Source: Coix lacryma-jobi var. lacryma-jobi (lineage: Eukaryota; Streptophyta; Magnoliopsida; Poales; Poaceae). Taken from it: a stretch of DNA of 64,000 bases. The notes under the pieces are model-generated. The model was not told the origin of the DNA, made no database searches, and saw only the letters and a list, made by a program, of their open reading frames with translations. The DNA is taken from the NCBI GenBank assembly GCA_009763385.1, contig CM019825.1, positions 2,480,001 to 2,544,000 of the forward strand. Direction: 5' to 3'. Of this stretch, positions 11,241-22,987 are shown in pieces. Position 1 is the stretch's first letter; each line of letters begins with the position of its first letter. The translations under genes were made by a program, and so were the position numbers.

Positions 11241-14102
11241 TCACTTCCAAGATGGAATTGGCAATGGTTGCAATTCTCCAGCAGACCTAAGATGAACTGC
11301 CTTCACTTTCTGACAAGTATCACATTTAGCTACATAATTAGCAATTTCAAGTTTCATTTTAGTCCACCAGAATCTCTGTTTCAGATCATGATACATCTTA
11401 TTACTGCCTGGATGTACTGAAAATCTTGTTGCATGAGCTTCATCAAGAATCTGCTTTCTGAGTTCAGGAATCTTTGGAACCACTAACCGATCCTTGAACC
11501 AAATTACTCCAGCTTCATCTATTTTGAAATTGGAATTCTGCTCAGAGTGAATCTTTTCTTTCAGATGGATCATACCCTTGCTTTCCTTCTGGGCTGTAAT
11601 GATCTGATCTTTAATGGATGATTGAACGGTCACATTTGCAAGATTTCCTTGTGGAATCATTTCAAGACTTAACCTTTCAAACTCATGGCACAAGGTAATA
11701 TCTATCGGCTTGACTTCCAAACAATTGCAATGATTCTTTCGACTAAGTGCATCTGCTACTACATTGGCTTTACCTGGGTGATAGTGCACTTCAATATCAT
11801 AATCTTTTATCAGTTCTAACCATCTTCTCTGACGCATATTCAACTCAGACTGAGTGAAGATGTATTTCAAGCTTTTATGATCAGTGTATATGTGACAAGT
11901 ATTACCCAACAAATAATGTCGCCAGATCTTTAGAGCGTGGACTACAGCTGCCAACTCTAGATCATGTGTTGGATAATGTTCTTCGTGCCACTTAAGCTGT
12001 CGTGAAGCATAGGCAATGACTCTGCCTTCTTGCATCAGTACACACCCAATGCCTTTGCCTGAAGCATCACAATAAACATCAAAGGATTTTTCAATATCTG
12101 GCTGAGCTAATACTGGTGCAGTTGTCAATAACTTTTTCAGAGTCTGAAAAGCTTCTTCACATTCCGATGACCACACAAACTTGGTGTCATTCTTTAGCAG
12201 TGTTGTCACTGGTTTAGAGATCTTGGAGAAGTCAGGGATAAATCTACGATAATACCCTGCTAATCCTAAGAAACTCCGAAGTTGATGTACTGACGTTGGT
12301 GACTTCCAGTCAAGAATTTCTTGGACTTTGCTTGGATCTACTGCAACACCTTCAGCTGACAGTACATGACCCAAGAATTGAACTTTGTCTATCCAGAACT
12401 CACATTTACTGAATTTAGCATATAACTGATGTTCTCTCAGGCGAGTCAACACTATCCTGAGATGTTCTGCATGCTCTTCTTTGGTTTTGGAATAGATGAG
12501 AATGTCATCAATAAACACAACCACAAACTTATCTAGCTCTGGCATAAACACTGAATTCATCAAGTACATGAAATGTGCTGGGGCATTGGTCAGACCAAAG
12601 GACATGACTAGATATTCATACAAACCATATCTGGTAGTGAATGCTGTTTTCGGAACATCTTCTGGTTTGATCTTGATCTGATGATACCCCGATCTCAAAT
12701 CTATCTTCGAAAATACCTTCGCACCAGCAAGTTGATCAAAAAGAAGATCAATACGGGGCAAAGGATACTTGTTCTTGATTGTCGCTTCATTTAAGGGACG
12801 ATAATCAACACATAGCCTCAAGGTGTGGTCCTTCTTCTTCACAAAGATTGCTGGGCAACCCCATGGTGATGAACTGGGTCGAATGAAACCTTTATCTATC
12901 AAACCTTGCAACTGAGTTTTCAACTCTGCTAACTCTTTTGGTGGCATTCTATAAGCTCTTTTGGCTATTGGTGTTGTTCCTGGTTTGAGTTCTATTTCAA
13001 ACTCCACATTACGATCAGGTGGCAGACCAGGTAAATCTTCTGGGAACACATCAGGAAACTCACAAACCACGGGAATGTCTTGGATTTTCTTGACAGAGGT
13101 AGCACATACTCGCTCAACTGCTCTCTTAAGAGTAGGAAGATGGATAAGAAGTTGAGACTTGCTATTAGGTACGTTGAGTTTGATACTTCTATTCAAGGTG
13201 TCTATCACTGCACCTCTCTGGTTCATCCAATTCATACCCAAGATCACATCTATACTTGGATATTTTAAAACTATCATGGATGTTGGAAATATATTTCCAC
13301 CCAGATCTATAGGTACCTGATGTACCATTTTCTTAGTACATAGTCGACCCCCAGGCGACTGTATAAAGAATTTATCTTTGGTTTCACCAATAGGTATATT
13401 ATGCTTCTCCGCAAATGTTCTATTCATAAAAGTATGTGATGCACCAGAATCAAAAAGTGTAAGTGCTGGGTGTTGAGCAACAGGGAACATACCAAGCATA
13501 ACAGGTTCTCCTTCAGGAATAGCTTCTATCTGAGTATGGAAAACCTTTCCTGTTTTCTGAGTACCCTTACCCTTTTGATTGTTATGTGCATTTCCCTTGT
13601 TCTGGTTTGCTTGCTGATTTCCCGCTGGCCTTGGCACATTGGCATTGGGAACATTCTGCCTTGGATAAGGACATTCATGAGAGAAATGTCCAGCCTTTCC
13701 ACAATTGTAGCATGGAAAATTTGTAGCTTGTGGCACTGGTGGACGAATAGCAGGAACATTCGACTGACGTTGAACATTGAAAGGCATAGCAGGCCTTACA
13801 AAAGTCCTTTGAGGATTCTGCTGCTGAGGCGGACGGTAAGGTGGACGATAAGATGGGCGGAACTGCTGGACTGGATGATATACCAGCCTCTGACGCTTCT
13901 TGTTGCCGCCAGATGATCCAGATCCTGACGCAATTCCCTTCTTTTTCTTAGCCTCCTTATGCTTATGGTTCTTTTCTTCACTAGCTATAGCAACATTCAC
14001 TGTCTCATGATAATTTATATTGCCACAAGTTGTCATCATAGACTGAAGCTTTGTATTCAATCCTCTCATGAAACATGCCTTCTTCTTCTCATCAGTGTTG
14101 AC
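11241..14102 (-). pseudogene. Element B gag C-terminus, protease, RT, RNase H, integrase zinc finger
   Basis: One long open frame. In order: a basic Gag tail; a CCHC knuckle (CYNCGKAGHFSHEC); an aspartic protease with DSGASHTF; RT with the YxDD-box variant FIDDILIYSK and FSKIDLRSGYHQI; RNase H with YCDASGKGIGCVL and TDHKSL; then the integrase HHCC finger (H-x-x-x-x-x-x-H and CDTCQK). All residues needed for catalysis that I can recognise are present. The frame is broken only by a TAG at 14103 before it and a TGA at 11241 after it. Both look like single transitions, so this copy cannot make the full polyprotein without readthrough. Confidence 0.9.
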
Positions 14103-14693
14103 CTAGTCAAAGGCATATTGGGACAGAAAATTAAACTTCCCAATGTACTGCATAACTGGATCATCTTCCTGACGGAGAGCTAAGAACTCTTCAAGCTTCA
14201 TCTTCATAACTCCATCTGGAATATAATGAGCCCTGAAGGCCTCCTTGAATTCAGCCCAAGTGATTCGGTGGCCGGCTGGTTGAACAGCTAGTAAATTTGC
14301 CCACCAAACCCCTGCGGCTCCTCGAAGTTGCTGAGCTGCAAATGCTGGCTTCTGAACTTTAGTGTTGTTGATAAGACTGAATTTTTGTTCCATGGTGCGG
14401 AGCCAATCATCAGCTTCAAGAGGTTCATCAGCTTTAGTGAATACTGGAGGACGGGTATCAGTGAAATCAACATATGTTGTCTCTTCCCTGTTATTACGGC
14501 CACGACCACGTTGACCACCATTCTGATTTTGTGCTAACAGAGTTGTTGCATTGACCAACGCTGCAATTGCATCAGCCAAAGAGGGTGGAACTGGTGGTGC
14601 ATTAGGGATATCATCCCCACCATGGGAAGCACTAGCGCCACGAGTGTTAACAGGCATATGTTTAAAACAAACCATACTTTGATTAACATTCAT
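14103..14693 (-). pseudogene. Element B Gag N-terminal part
   Basis: Gag of the Retrotrans_gag type: WLRTMEQKFSL, then AAGVWWANL and WAEFKEAFRAHYIPDG, ending in QEDDPVMQYIGKFNFLSQYAFD. It is in the same frame as the segment starting at 14102, separated by a TAG at 14103..14105 where CAG is likely original. The start could be the ATG at 14693 or the one at 14657 (MPVNTRG), which is the more usual style for this family. About 185 nt separate it from the upstream extra ORF. Confidence 0.85.
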
Positions 14694-14878
14694 ATTTATA
14701 CCTTATAACATGCATACCATGTTCAACTTATTTATCATACAAGTCCGCTCTTGGGCAGGACTACTGAAACCGCTATCTTGCACAACTGACCATACTAGAG
14801 GTTTTCTGACTAACTAGATTACAAAGTCAGAAAGGTCACACTATGATACATCTCATGTCTACTCAACCTCTAGATCTA

Positions 14879-15122
14879 TCACTCTTCCCCAGATAAGACC
14901 TCATACTCCACCGGCTCTAACTCCTCATCCTCTTCTTCTTCTGCTTCCACCTCATATTCATTTTCAGGAGTAGGTGGCGTAGCAGGTTCTGGCTGCAACT
15001 GTGCAGTCAGCTCCTCCACCTGCCTATGTAGGTCAGCATGATGGATCTCCATGAGGTTCTGATTATCCCTCATTACATCCACCCGGGTTCGTGCCCGATT
15101 CCTCTGCTCGACGGCCTTCCTC
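14879..15122 (-). pseudogene. Element B extra ORF, 3' part (acidic tail)
   Basis: C-terminal portion of the ORF that begins at 26057 and is split by element C. Removing C and one copy of its CACTT target duplication leaves the two parts in the same frame, giving about 181 codons. This part ends in a strongly acidic run (EAEEEEDEELEP) and stops at 14879, about 185 nt before gag. It has no similarity to Gag or Pol that I recognise. See 25756..26057 for the N-terminus. Confidence 0.75.
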
Positions 15123-15127
15123 CACTT
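15123..15127. repeat. Target-site duplication of element C, left copy (CACTT)
   Basis: CACTT here and again at 25756..25760, directly flanking the two LTRs. Confidence 0.9.
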
Positions 15128-15560
15128 TGAAGGGTCGAGATGGCGGACTAGAGGGGGGGGGTGAATAGTCCCTTTTAAAATTAAACTTAATAGGAGCGGC
15201 TAACCGAAACAAATGCGGAATTAAAACTATCGGTCTAGCCAAGACTACACCCCTCTACCTATACTCTATGACACCTTACAAAAGATCCTAATCAATGCAA
15301 ATAAGGTGTCGGGCTAGCTAGAGCTCACCTAACCAATTCTAGAAGCAAGGTCACACAAGCCTATGCAACTAGTACTTCAAGCACGGGGGAGCTCCTAAGC
15401 AATCTAGCAAGCAAAGCACAAAGCCTAAGCTCACTAGCAATGCTCAATAACAAGGCTACCCAAGCCAAATTAGAGAGCTCAACTTAGCTACACAAACTAA
15501 GCAACTAAACACTAGCACAAGAATAAATATTGCAATACAAGCTAGTGCAAACAGCAGGCA

Positions 15561-15640
15561 GTCGGTACTACCGAGCTGTAGGGCCGGTACTACCGATGCC
15601 GGTACTACCGGGCTTCCAAGCCAGTACTACCGAGCACCTG
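15561..15640. repeat. Odd-palindrome cluster C1 (LTR)
   Basis: Four copies of CGGTACTACCG (arms CGGTA/TACCG, central C). The fourth has an arm mutated to CAGTA; the matching copy in the other LTR (23435..23514) is intact. Confidence 0.85.
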
Positions 15641-16404
15641 CAGGAAGCTACGAAATCGAAGGGGGTGAGATGCAATCTCAGATCTAGCAATTACCCCACT
15701 TCCCTAGATGTTGTAGATGACGATTGTAGCTTCCTCACGTCTTGATTCCTTGCCAAAATGTGGATCGAGCCTTCCCAACCTAAGATAGAGTGATAGAGGG
15801 AGGAAGAACACGAAGAACACAAGAACAAGCGTAATATGCAAGGAAACAAGAATAATAAGAGCAACAAGGGACGGGGACACAAGATTTTATCCCGAGGTTC
15901 ACTTGGTTGCCACCAAGCTAGTCCCCGTTGAAGCAAGCCCAAGGTTGCCGCCGATCCTCTCGCTAGTGGTGACACTAAGCCAACCTCTCCACGATGGAGT
16001 GCTCACCAAGAGCTCTAGCTTTTGATCCGGCCGGACCACTTGGCGCTCTTCACGCCTCTTTCCACTAGAGTTGCTCTTCGCGATCTCCCGCGGGGCGAGC
16101 ACAATGCCCCTCACAAAGCTTCTCCGGAGCCACGCACAATCTCCACGCGGGCTTCACGACGGAGACACGCACCAAGCCGTCTAGGAGGTGGCAACCTCCA
16201 AGAGTAATAAGCACCACCGGCTTGCAACTCAATCACCTAGTGCCAACTCTTGCAATCTCTCATGCACCGCACTAGAATCGCTCTCTCACACAATCCGATA
16301 AGCACTAATAAGCATATGTGAGTTAGAGGGCTCCTAAGCACTTCCCAACCATGGACACAAAGTCCCTAGGGTGCTCAACCTTGCCCAAGGGCCGGCCACC
16401 CCTC

Positions 16405-16412
16405 TATTTATA
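16405..16412 (-). promoter_or_regulatory. TATA box of element C LTR (3' copy)
   Basis: The minus strand reads CTATAAATAG. The dense palindrome cluster C2 begins about 55 bp upstream in the transcribed direction. Confidence 0.65.
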
Positions 16413-16465
16413 GAGGGGAGCCACAAACTAGCCGTTTTCCCCTTCTCCCGAGCTTTCACGCCTTC

Positions 16466-16882
16466 GGTCGGTACTACCGACCCAAGGGTCGGTACTACCG
16501 GCGGTCAAAAGGACCGTTAGAATCGCCTTTCTAACACGGGCGGTAGTAGGGTCGGTAGTATGGTCGGTACTACCGACTTCAGGGTCGGTACTACCGGCCC
16601 CGGTACTACCGAGGTTATGGCGGTACTACCTCTAGGCCAAAACTCCTCCGAACAGAGAGTTTGCGCGCTGCCTACAGAGGGGTCGGTAGTAGGGTCGGTA
16701 CTACCGACTTCAGGGTCGGTACTACCGGCCCCGGTACTACCGAGGTTATGGCGGTACTACCGGTAGGCCAAAAACTCCCCCGAACAGAGAGTTTTGCAAT
16801 CTGCTCGCGGAGGGGTCGGTAGTACCGAGGTTATGGCGGTACTACCGGCCTCAGGGTCGGTAGTAGGGTCGGTACTACCTCT
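16466..16882. repeat. Odd-palindrome cluster C2 (upstream of TATA)
   Basis: At least twelve copies of CGGTACTACCG or close variants in about 415 bp, several extended to GTCGGTACTACCGAC. Spacing is irregular, and some copies lie in two longer near-duplicate blocks (around 16560 and 16690). One copy has a central G. Confidence 0.9.
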
Positions 16883-17881
16883 AGGCCAAAACTGACCTCC
16901 GCGCTAAAACGACCATAACTCTTAGCTCCGAACTCCGATTTCGATGATCTTGGACATTTTGGAAAGCTTATTCAGAGGGCTACACATCCCACATGAATAC
17001 AAGATCCAAATCACAAAGGATTAGTACAGAATTCCAATCCAGGATCCATCGCTTCTCTTTTTCAACCAAAGTTTTCTCCAAAACTTCTCCGAGTTGATCC
17101 GAATCAACTCCAACACCTTCTCCTTTGCAAATGTGCCAACACCACCAAGTGTACGCCATCATGTGCATGTGTGTTAGCATTTTCACAATCATTTTTCAAA
17201 GGATTTTCACTTGCTTTCACCACGCCACTCGATCCTAACAACATCGCAAAGTTAGATCGCTCAAGTGGCACTAGATGACCGATATGCAAACAAGTTTGCT
17301 CCTCTTAATAGTACGGCCATCTATCCTAAACCCGGTCATAATCTTCTCTACACACCTATGACCGGTGAAATGAAATGCCCTATAAGTATACCTTTGCCTT
17401 GCGCATTCCATTCCATCTCCTCCATGTGTTGATGCAACACATGCACCAACCTCTTCATCAAATGATATGATCCACTTCATATCATCACATGGCCTCCATG
17501 GTCCATCGATCTTGACATCACTTGCTCTTCACCATCGCTTCGGTCCTTCGGCGCCAAGTCTTGCTTAAGCCTCCCGACACTCGGTACCAACGGCTTCAAA
17601 GCCTCCAACTTGCCCTTCACCTTTGCAACCGGTCCATCAAGCCAAGTCTTGCCTTGATCTTCACCATCTTAGCCACATGACCACATGTCATGTTTCATGT
17701 GCATTAAGCTCCTTCTTCACATGTGTGAGCCTTGCAACATCTTCCAAGCCATTTCACCTCTATGGCATATGTTGCTCACACATGATCACCTATGGACTAA
17801 TCACCTGTGTAATTCACTTCAAACACATATTAGTCCACCTAAGTTGTCACTCAATTACCAAAACCAAACTAGGACCTTTCA

Positions 17882-17902
17882 ATCTCCCCCTTTTTGGTAA
17901 TT
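17882..17902 (-). other. Polypurine tract of element C
   Basis: The minus strand reads AAAAAGGGGGAGAT immediately next to the 3' LTR end. Confidence 0.8.
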
Positions 17903-20318
17903 GATGACAACTCTACAAAGATATGGAAATTAAGCTTATTCCAAGCTAGCACTTCACAAGAATGTAAATTGCTAACTTGGTTTGGATTCATGTTGCTTGC
18001 CCAAGCTATTTTACCATGTGTAAAGGATTTTGGACAAGTAGCACAAATCCGAATTGGTAGTATTAGCTCCCCCTACATATGTGCTAGAGTGTTTGAAAAT
18101 GAAACTTGCACATATGCATAGATATCGAAGTGTGGGAGAGTAATTACTACCAAAAAGTGCTAAGGTGTATAGAATAACCTTTGAAGCGTGTTATCGATGA
18201 AGTTCATAGTTGTACACCTTCTTTAGCACCAAGAGTAGCTAGACATCATAAAAACTAGAAAACCCCGTGAGATCAACTTTAGAAGCAAGGGTCTAGTTTG
18301 CATGAAAAGCACAAGTCTAGCTATCAACCTATGCATGCTAGTTATCAAATCACCAATTAAGCCCTATAACTAGCATACACCACACAAGCATGCATATAAG
18401 ATTTGAAAGCTTTGAAAGCTTATGCAATGCAAGCAAGCACATGATTATGCACATATCAAATGCAACAACCAAGTTCATGAGCTTGCTCCCCCTACTTGTG
18501 TGCTCAAAAACATTTTCATTTTATCTTTACATTCTCTCCCCTCATTTTATCTTTGTTCTCCCCCTTTCATTTTATCTTTGTTATACTTTCTCCCCCTTTG
18601 TCATCTATTTCCATAAAAGGTTTGCATAAAGGAGGTTCAAATTTGTTAAGAGAGAGATGTTTGTTTCATTTCATTTGTGGTTCAACCTAGATCATTTGCA
18701 TGAAACATTTAACACTGTTTGCTCTAGAGTAAGCTTCTTCACACATTTTTGCAATGGTTATCTTACTCACGTTGGTTAAATGTTCCATTGCTCATTCTCT
18801 AGATTAAACACTAGGATTGCAAGCCCATAAACATGTTATATGTTACCACTAGATCATGTAAAGCATAGAAGCAATAGTGGCATCATATAAGCATCAAAAC
18901 ATTTGATTTTCATGGATGCTCCTAGATAGTATCACAAGGATGTCTATATGCTCTAATCAAGTCCTAAGCATAGTATGAATGCATATGACAAACAATGATA
19001 CCTTGCTATCTTGGAGTAGAGGTTAGTCATTTGATTCCAACTCCGAAAATAGCAATGTGAAGTCCATGGTGAAGACCAATAGATACCAATTGAAAGAATC
19101 AAATCTTCACCCATATGATCAAGTGCACTATCTTGTTGTGGTTGGCTTGCTTCTTCATTTGACCTTTGCTTGCATATAAATACCACTTGAGTTGGCAAGA
19201 TTTGCTTTTCTATCTTGGATGTTGCTTGCTTTGCTTGGTCAATCCTTTCATTGCTTCAACTAAGCATCTCAAATATCCTTTGAATCACCACTTCCATATT
19301 AGCCTTCCAAGTACCACACTTGGTTAACCTACAAAAGGCGGCAAGCCCCTACATAAGGGAGAAGTGACCTCTCTCCAAAGAACATCCTTGATCCTTACTC
19401 GAAATGCCTTTGTTTGATTGATCCAATGGTGAACTCATCATGATGGAAGCTTCTTGCAAAGTTGCCTGAGTTCAACTCTTCCTTCTTTGAGTCCTTTTCT
19501 TTCTTCCAAATGATCTTCAATTGATACTAGGACTTGATCTTTCTCTTCATCTTGATGTTGGTCTTGATCTTCAATTTGAGTACCAAATGTGTGCCAAATA
19601 CACTCTTCAATCAAATGAACTTGTACTCATCTTTGTCATACTTCTAGCTCATCTCAAAACCAAACATAGGTCCCTCAAACACTTATAAACATGATTCCAA
19701 CTTGAGGGCCTTTCAATCAAAGTGACTCTAGATTAATCCAATAATTGTCACTTTTCTGGCAGATTCTGTCCTTCTCAAAGAAACATGCATATCTCCCAAA
19801 ATATAAGTCCAATGACTATGAAATTTGGTGGAGATGTGCCTCTCTAAGTGTTCTAGCAGCCATAAAAATTTGAGCTTCATTGGCTTTCTAGATTGCTACC
19901 AGATTTCAATTCTTTCCATAGTACTACATGCTGAAAGCTGCTGCACTATAGTTGACAAGATCTACTCCAAAACCAAAGTATATCTTATCCAATAATCATG
20001 AATTTTGCACAGAAACTAATATCATAAGTGTAGAGCATGTGTACCAAATTTCAAGCCAATCCAAATAGATTTGATCATTCAAACATGGCTATTATCACAG
20101 CTAGCTCAGATTTCAGATTTTTGACAACTTGGAGCAATTGAGCTATACTCTACCAATTTGAATCAAACTTGAGCTAACATGTTTGAATACTCTCACAAGA
20201 CATATATCCATTCAAATCACTTACTAAAAGAAGTCTCATGAACATATCCATTCAAACTAACTCAATTTTGATCACTAAGCATCAAATCCATTCAATCATC
20301 TTATAGCAAGCAACATAT

Positions 20319-20880
20319 CACTAGTAGAGAAAGGGCCTTTAGCCCCGGTTGAAATGGGCCTTTAGCCCCGGGTATGTCAACCGGGGCTAAGAATCCGGGA
20401 CTAAAGGTCCCGGCCTTTAGTCCCGGGTGCTTTCAACCGGGGCTAAAGGTCCAGAGAGGAAAAAATAAATGTGTGTTGTGTGAGATTCGAACTCAGCACA
20501 TCTCGCCTCAGGCACGTCTACCAACTGAGCTACGCAACCCACGTGATGTAGTTCTAGACGTTTTCCTTTTGAATCCACTCGGGAAGGACTTTTAGCCCCG
20601 GTTGGTAACACCAACCGGGGCTAAAAGGACCTTTAGCCCCGGTTGGTAACACCAACCGGGGCTAAAGGGTGACCCTTTAGCCCCGGTTGGTATTACCAAC
20701 CGGGACTAAAGGTCCAGGACCTTTAGTTCCGGTTGATAATACCAACCGGGGCTAAAGATTCACCTTTAGCCCCGGTTGGTAATACCAACCGGGACTAAAA
20801 GTCTTTAGTCCCGGACGCAAATTTTTTCCGAGACTAAAGCTCGGTTGGTGGATCGTCCAAAGGCCTGTTCTCTAGTAGTG
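20319..20880. mobile_element. Non-autonomous CACTA element, 562 bp
   Basis: Starts CACTAGTAGAGAAAGGGCC. The opposite end, read on the minus strand, starts CACTACTAGAGAACAGGCC. A 3-bp TAT duplication flanks it (20316..20318 and 20881..20883). Subterminal arrays of CTTTAGCCCCGGTTGG and its inverted form are typical of En/Spm-type grass elements; they are the sites transposase binds. There is no transposase ORF. A tRNA-like sequence lies inside. Confidence 0.92.
20473..20540 (-). other. tRNA-like sequence with pol III A and B boxes
   Basis: On the minus strand, TAGCTCAGTTGGTA (20519..20532) is a perfect A box, and GAGTTCGAATC (20484..20494) a good B box and T-loop. The T stem pairs 4 of 5 and the acceptor arms 5 of 7, over 68 nt. 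The anticodon arm is poor, so this is probably a tRNA-derived pseudogene rather than a working tRNA. Confidence 0.65.
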
Positions 20881-21189
20881 TATGCATATATATCCGATTC
20901 AATCATCTCATATGCATCTAAAATAACATGATCAACTAGAGATATACCTTAGTAGCTCATGATCATCCAAAAGCAAGCTTCAACTAAATTTGATTGCAAG
21001 CCTTCAAATATTCCATTTTACCACCACAACTTGATCTTTTGCACTTGTATGTTGTAGCACTTGGACTTCACTCTTTTGTCTTGGCATTGGGATGGATTTG
21101 CACTAAGCTTCATTACTTGATTCAATCACATGATGATCAACATAGAACAAATTGAATCAAGTCTCCAATGCCATGGTACCTACACACAT

Positions 21190-22950
21190 TCATCCACTAG
21201 TTGATGGTACCCAAACTTGTTTGGGTCCTCTCAAGTTAGGTGCAACATACTTTGGCATAGCCTTAGTATGAATAGCGGGATGAGTTGTAATGGTAGTCTT
21301 AGAGGTACCATTATCATCCTTCCTAAGCATAGAATCATTAGCAATTGAAATAGGCTTAGGAATGTTACCTAGGGGACATGAATGAGCCATGTGTCCCCTT
21401 TCCCGGCATGAGTAGCAATTTCTTCTTGATTGAGCCTTCTCTTCCTTGCTCATGTGTTGCTTCTCATTGCCTTGCCTCACTTGGGTTGCTTGAGCCTTCT
21501 TCTCAAGCTTGTTGGGACACTTTGAGGCAAAGTGACCCATCTTCTCACATTCATAGCACTTGACTTGGGCGAGGTCTTGTGTTGATCTTGATCTTCTACC
21601 TCCCCTTCTTGTCTTCTTCCCCATATTATCATCTTCATGGTTGATCTTGATTTGATCTTGGGGCTTCTTCTTGTTGGGGCAAGCTTTTGCAAGATGTCCC
21701 ATCTCATGGCATTGATAGCACATGAAATGAGATAGCTTTTCTTGTTCTTGCTTCTTCATTTCTCTTTCATATCTTCTCTTGCCCCATCTCTTGCCTTTGA
21801 CATTGCTCTTGTTGAAGCCAATGCCACTCATGTCACCATAGCTTCTTTGATTTTTCATCATGTGCTCATGGGTGACCTTTGACCTACACCACCTCTCTAA
21901 CTTGTTGCTCAAGTTCTTCACTTCACTTTTGACCTCATTGTTCTCCTTCAAAATGTTAGTCTCACAAGACAAGGAAGTAGAACAAGCATCTATATGTGAA
22001 GAACATGGCATAGATAATAAATCTTCACAAGAGGTGGATATATGCTTCTTGCCTACATCACATGGGTTAGCAACGTTTTGCAATAGATCATTTGACCCAT
22101 GTGATGAGCTCTCACTAGTTTTAGTTTCTACATTAGAAAGCTTCTTAGTGAGAAAAGCATGGTCTTTTACCAAGTTATCATGAGCAACACATAGTTCCTC
22201 ATGAGTCAATTTTAGCTCATCATGTGAACAAGTAGTAACATAAAGTAGATCCTTTTGTTGTTCACATGCATTCTTTAGAAATGAGTTTTCTTTTGTCAAT
22301 TTTGCATTTTTAGACATCTCATTTTCTAAAGCGATGGTCATGCTAGCATATTTACTCAAGAGCTCCTCATATGCATTAAGATCAATCACATTAGCTTTGC
22401 AAACCTTAGTGTCACCGTGTGACATGAAGCAATGCGATGTAGTGGTTGGAGAGCTCGAAGAAGTATCACTCTCATAGCCGGAGCATGAACCATCATCATC
22501 AAGTGTGCTTGGAATATCATCATCACTTGCATCACTTGAGCTTGAGGTGGAGCAATCTTCCACAATCACGGGGTTGTGGTCTTGCTCAACCACCTCGTGT
22601 GCCTCTTCCTCGGGCTCACTAACATCATCATCAATTGGAGCACTCCCATACTTGTCATTGAGATACTTCCACATGTGATGGGAGGACTCCATATCCATGA
22701 TCTCACTAAAGATATTATCATGCAAAGATCTAAAAATGATGTTAATAGCTTGGCACTCGAGATCTAGGCATTTCTCTTGTGCTTGAGTTAGATTCATTTC
22801 ATCCAACACATGAGAAAAGCCTACATCTACGATCCACCACATTTGAGGGCAAATAAACTTGAAATTACACATCATCCAAGTTTTCCATCGTGTAAAGTGA
22901 GTGCCATCAAAAATGTGTGGACAATCAATTCCTAGCCCGTAAGTCGCCAT
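21190..22950 (-). CDS. Element C Gag (Copia type, 586 aa)
   Basis: Structural Gag, intact. The N-terminus has the Copia Gag pattern (FDGTHFTRWKTWM, then W-x-x-LNDKYG near residue 105). An acidic Ser/Asp-rich stretch (~110..170) and a coiled coil (~190..340) follow. There are three perfect CCHC zinc knuckles (CYQCHEMGHLAKAC, CYECEKMGHFASKC, CYSCRERGHMAHSC) at about residues 410, 470 and 520. The ATG at 22950 lies about 40 nt after the primer site. No frame for protease or pol follows within the element. The layout matches A's Gag (4594..6705), but A has only two intact knuckles. It is probably functional, given the young age of the element. Confidence 0.9.
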   Translation of the reverse strand: MATYGLGIDCPHIFDGTHFTRWKTWMMCNFKFICPQMWWIVDVGFSHVLDEMNLTQAQEKCLDLECQAINIIFRSLHDNIFSEIMDMESSHHMWKYLNDKYGSAPIDDDVSEPEEEAHEVVEQDHNPVIVEDCSTSSSSDASDDDIPSTLDDDGSCSGYESDTSSSSPTTTSHCFMSHGDTKVCKANVIDLNAYEELLSKYASMTIALENEMSKNAKLTKENSFLKNACEQQKDLLYVTTCSHDELKLTHEELCVAHDNLVKDHAFLTKKLSNVETKTSESSSHGSNDLLQNVANPCDVGKKHISTSCEDLLSMPCSSHIDACSTSLSCETNILKENNEVKSEVKNLSNKLERWCRSKVTHEHMMKNQRSYGDMSGIGFNKSNVKGKRWGKRRYEREMKKQEQEKLSHFMCYQCHEMGHLAKACPNKKKPQDQIKINHEDDNMGKKTRRGGRRSRSTQDLAQVKCYECEKMGHFASKCPNKLEKKAQATQVRQGNEKQHMSKEEKAQSRRNCYSCRERGHMAHSCPLGNIPKPISIANDSMLRKDDNGTSKTTITTHPAIHTKAMPKYVAPNLRGPKQVWVPSTSG

Positions 22951-22987
22951 CCTCTCGGGTCGGTGAAGACCACAAATGAGAGACCTA

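Larger units (their letters stand above)
15128..17881 (-). repeat. 3' LTR of element C
   Basis: Identical in length and almost in sequence to 23002..25755. It contains palindrome clusters at 15561..15640 and 16466..16882 and a TATAAATA box on the minus strand. The short ORFs inside it are duplicated in the other LTR and are not evidence of genes. Confidence 0.95.
17903..21189 (-). other. 3' non-coding internal region of element C
   Basis: No gene seen. Extra PPT-like tracts (GGGGGAG on the minus strand) occur near 18068, 18486, 18552 and 18590, often followed by a TGTGTGCT or TATGTGCT context. A CACTA element occupies 20319..20880. Confidence 0.6.

Noticed and set aside
13470..13916. 148-codon plus-strand ORF opposite B's gag
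   Set aside because: Shadow of the Gag/protease frame; no start context or domain.
15691..16207. ORFs conserved between 15.5-17.9 kb and 23.4-25.8 kb
   Set aside because: They are identical because both regions are LTRs of one young element; identity there is not evidence of coding selection.
16466..16882. Palindrome cluster as a simple microsatellite
   Set aside because: Spacing and flanks vary, copies are extended symmetrically to different lengths, and equivalent clusters occur at separate places in the element.
20473..20540. Functional tRNA gene
   Set aside because: A and B boxes are good, but the anticodon arm does not fold well and the acceptor stem has mismatches.
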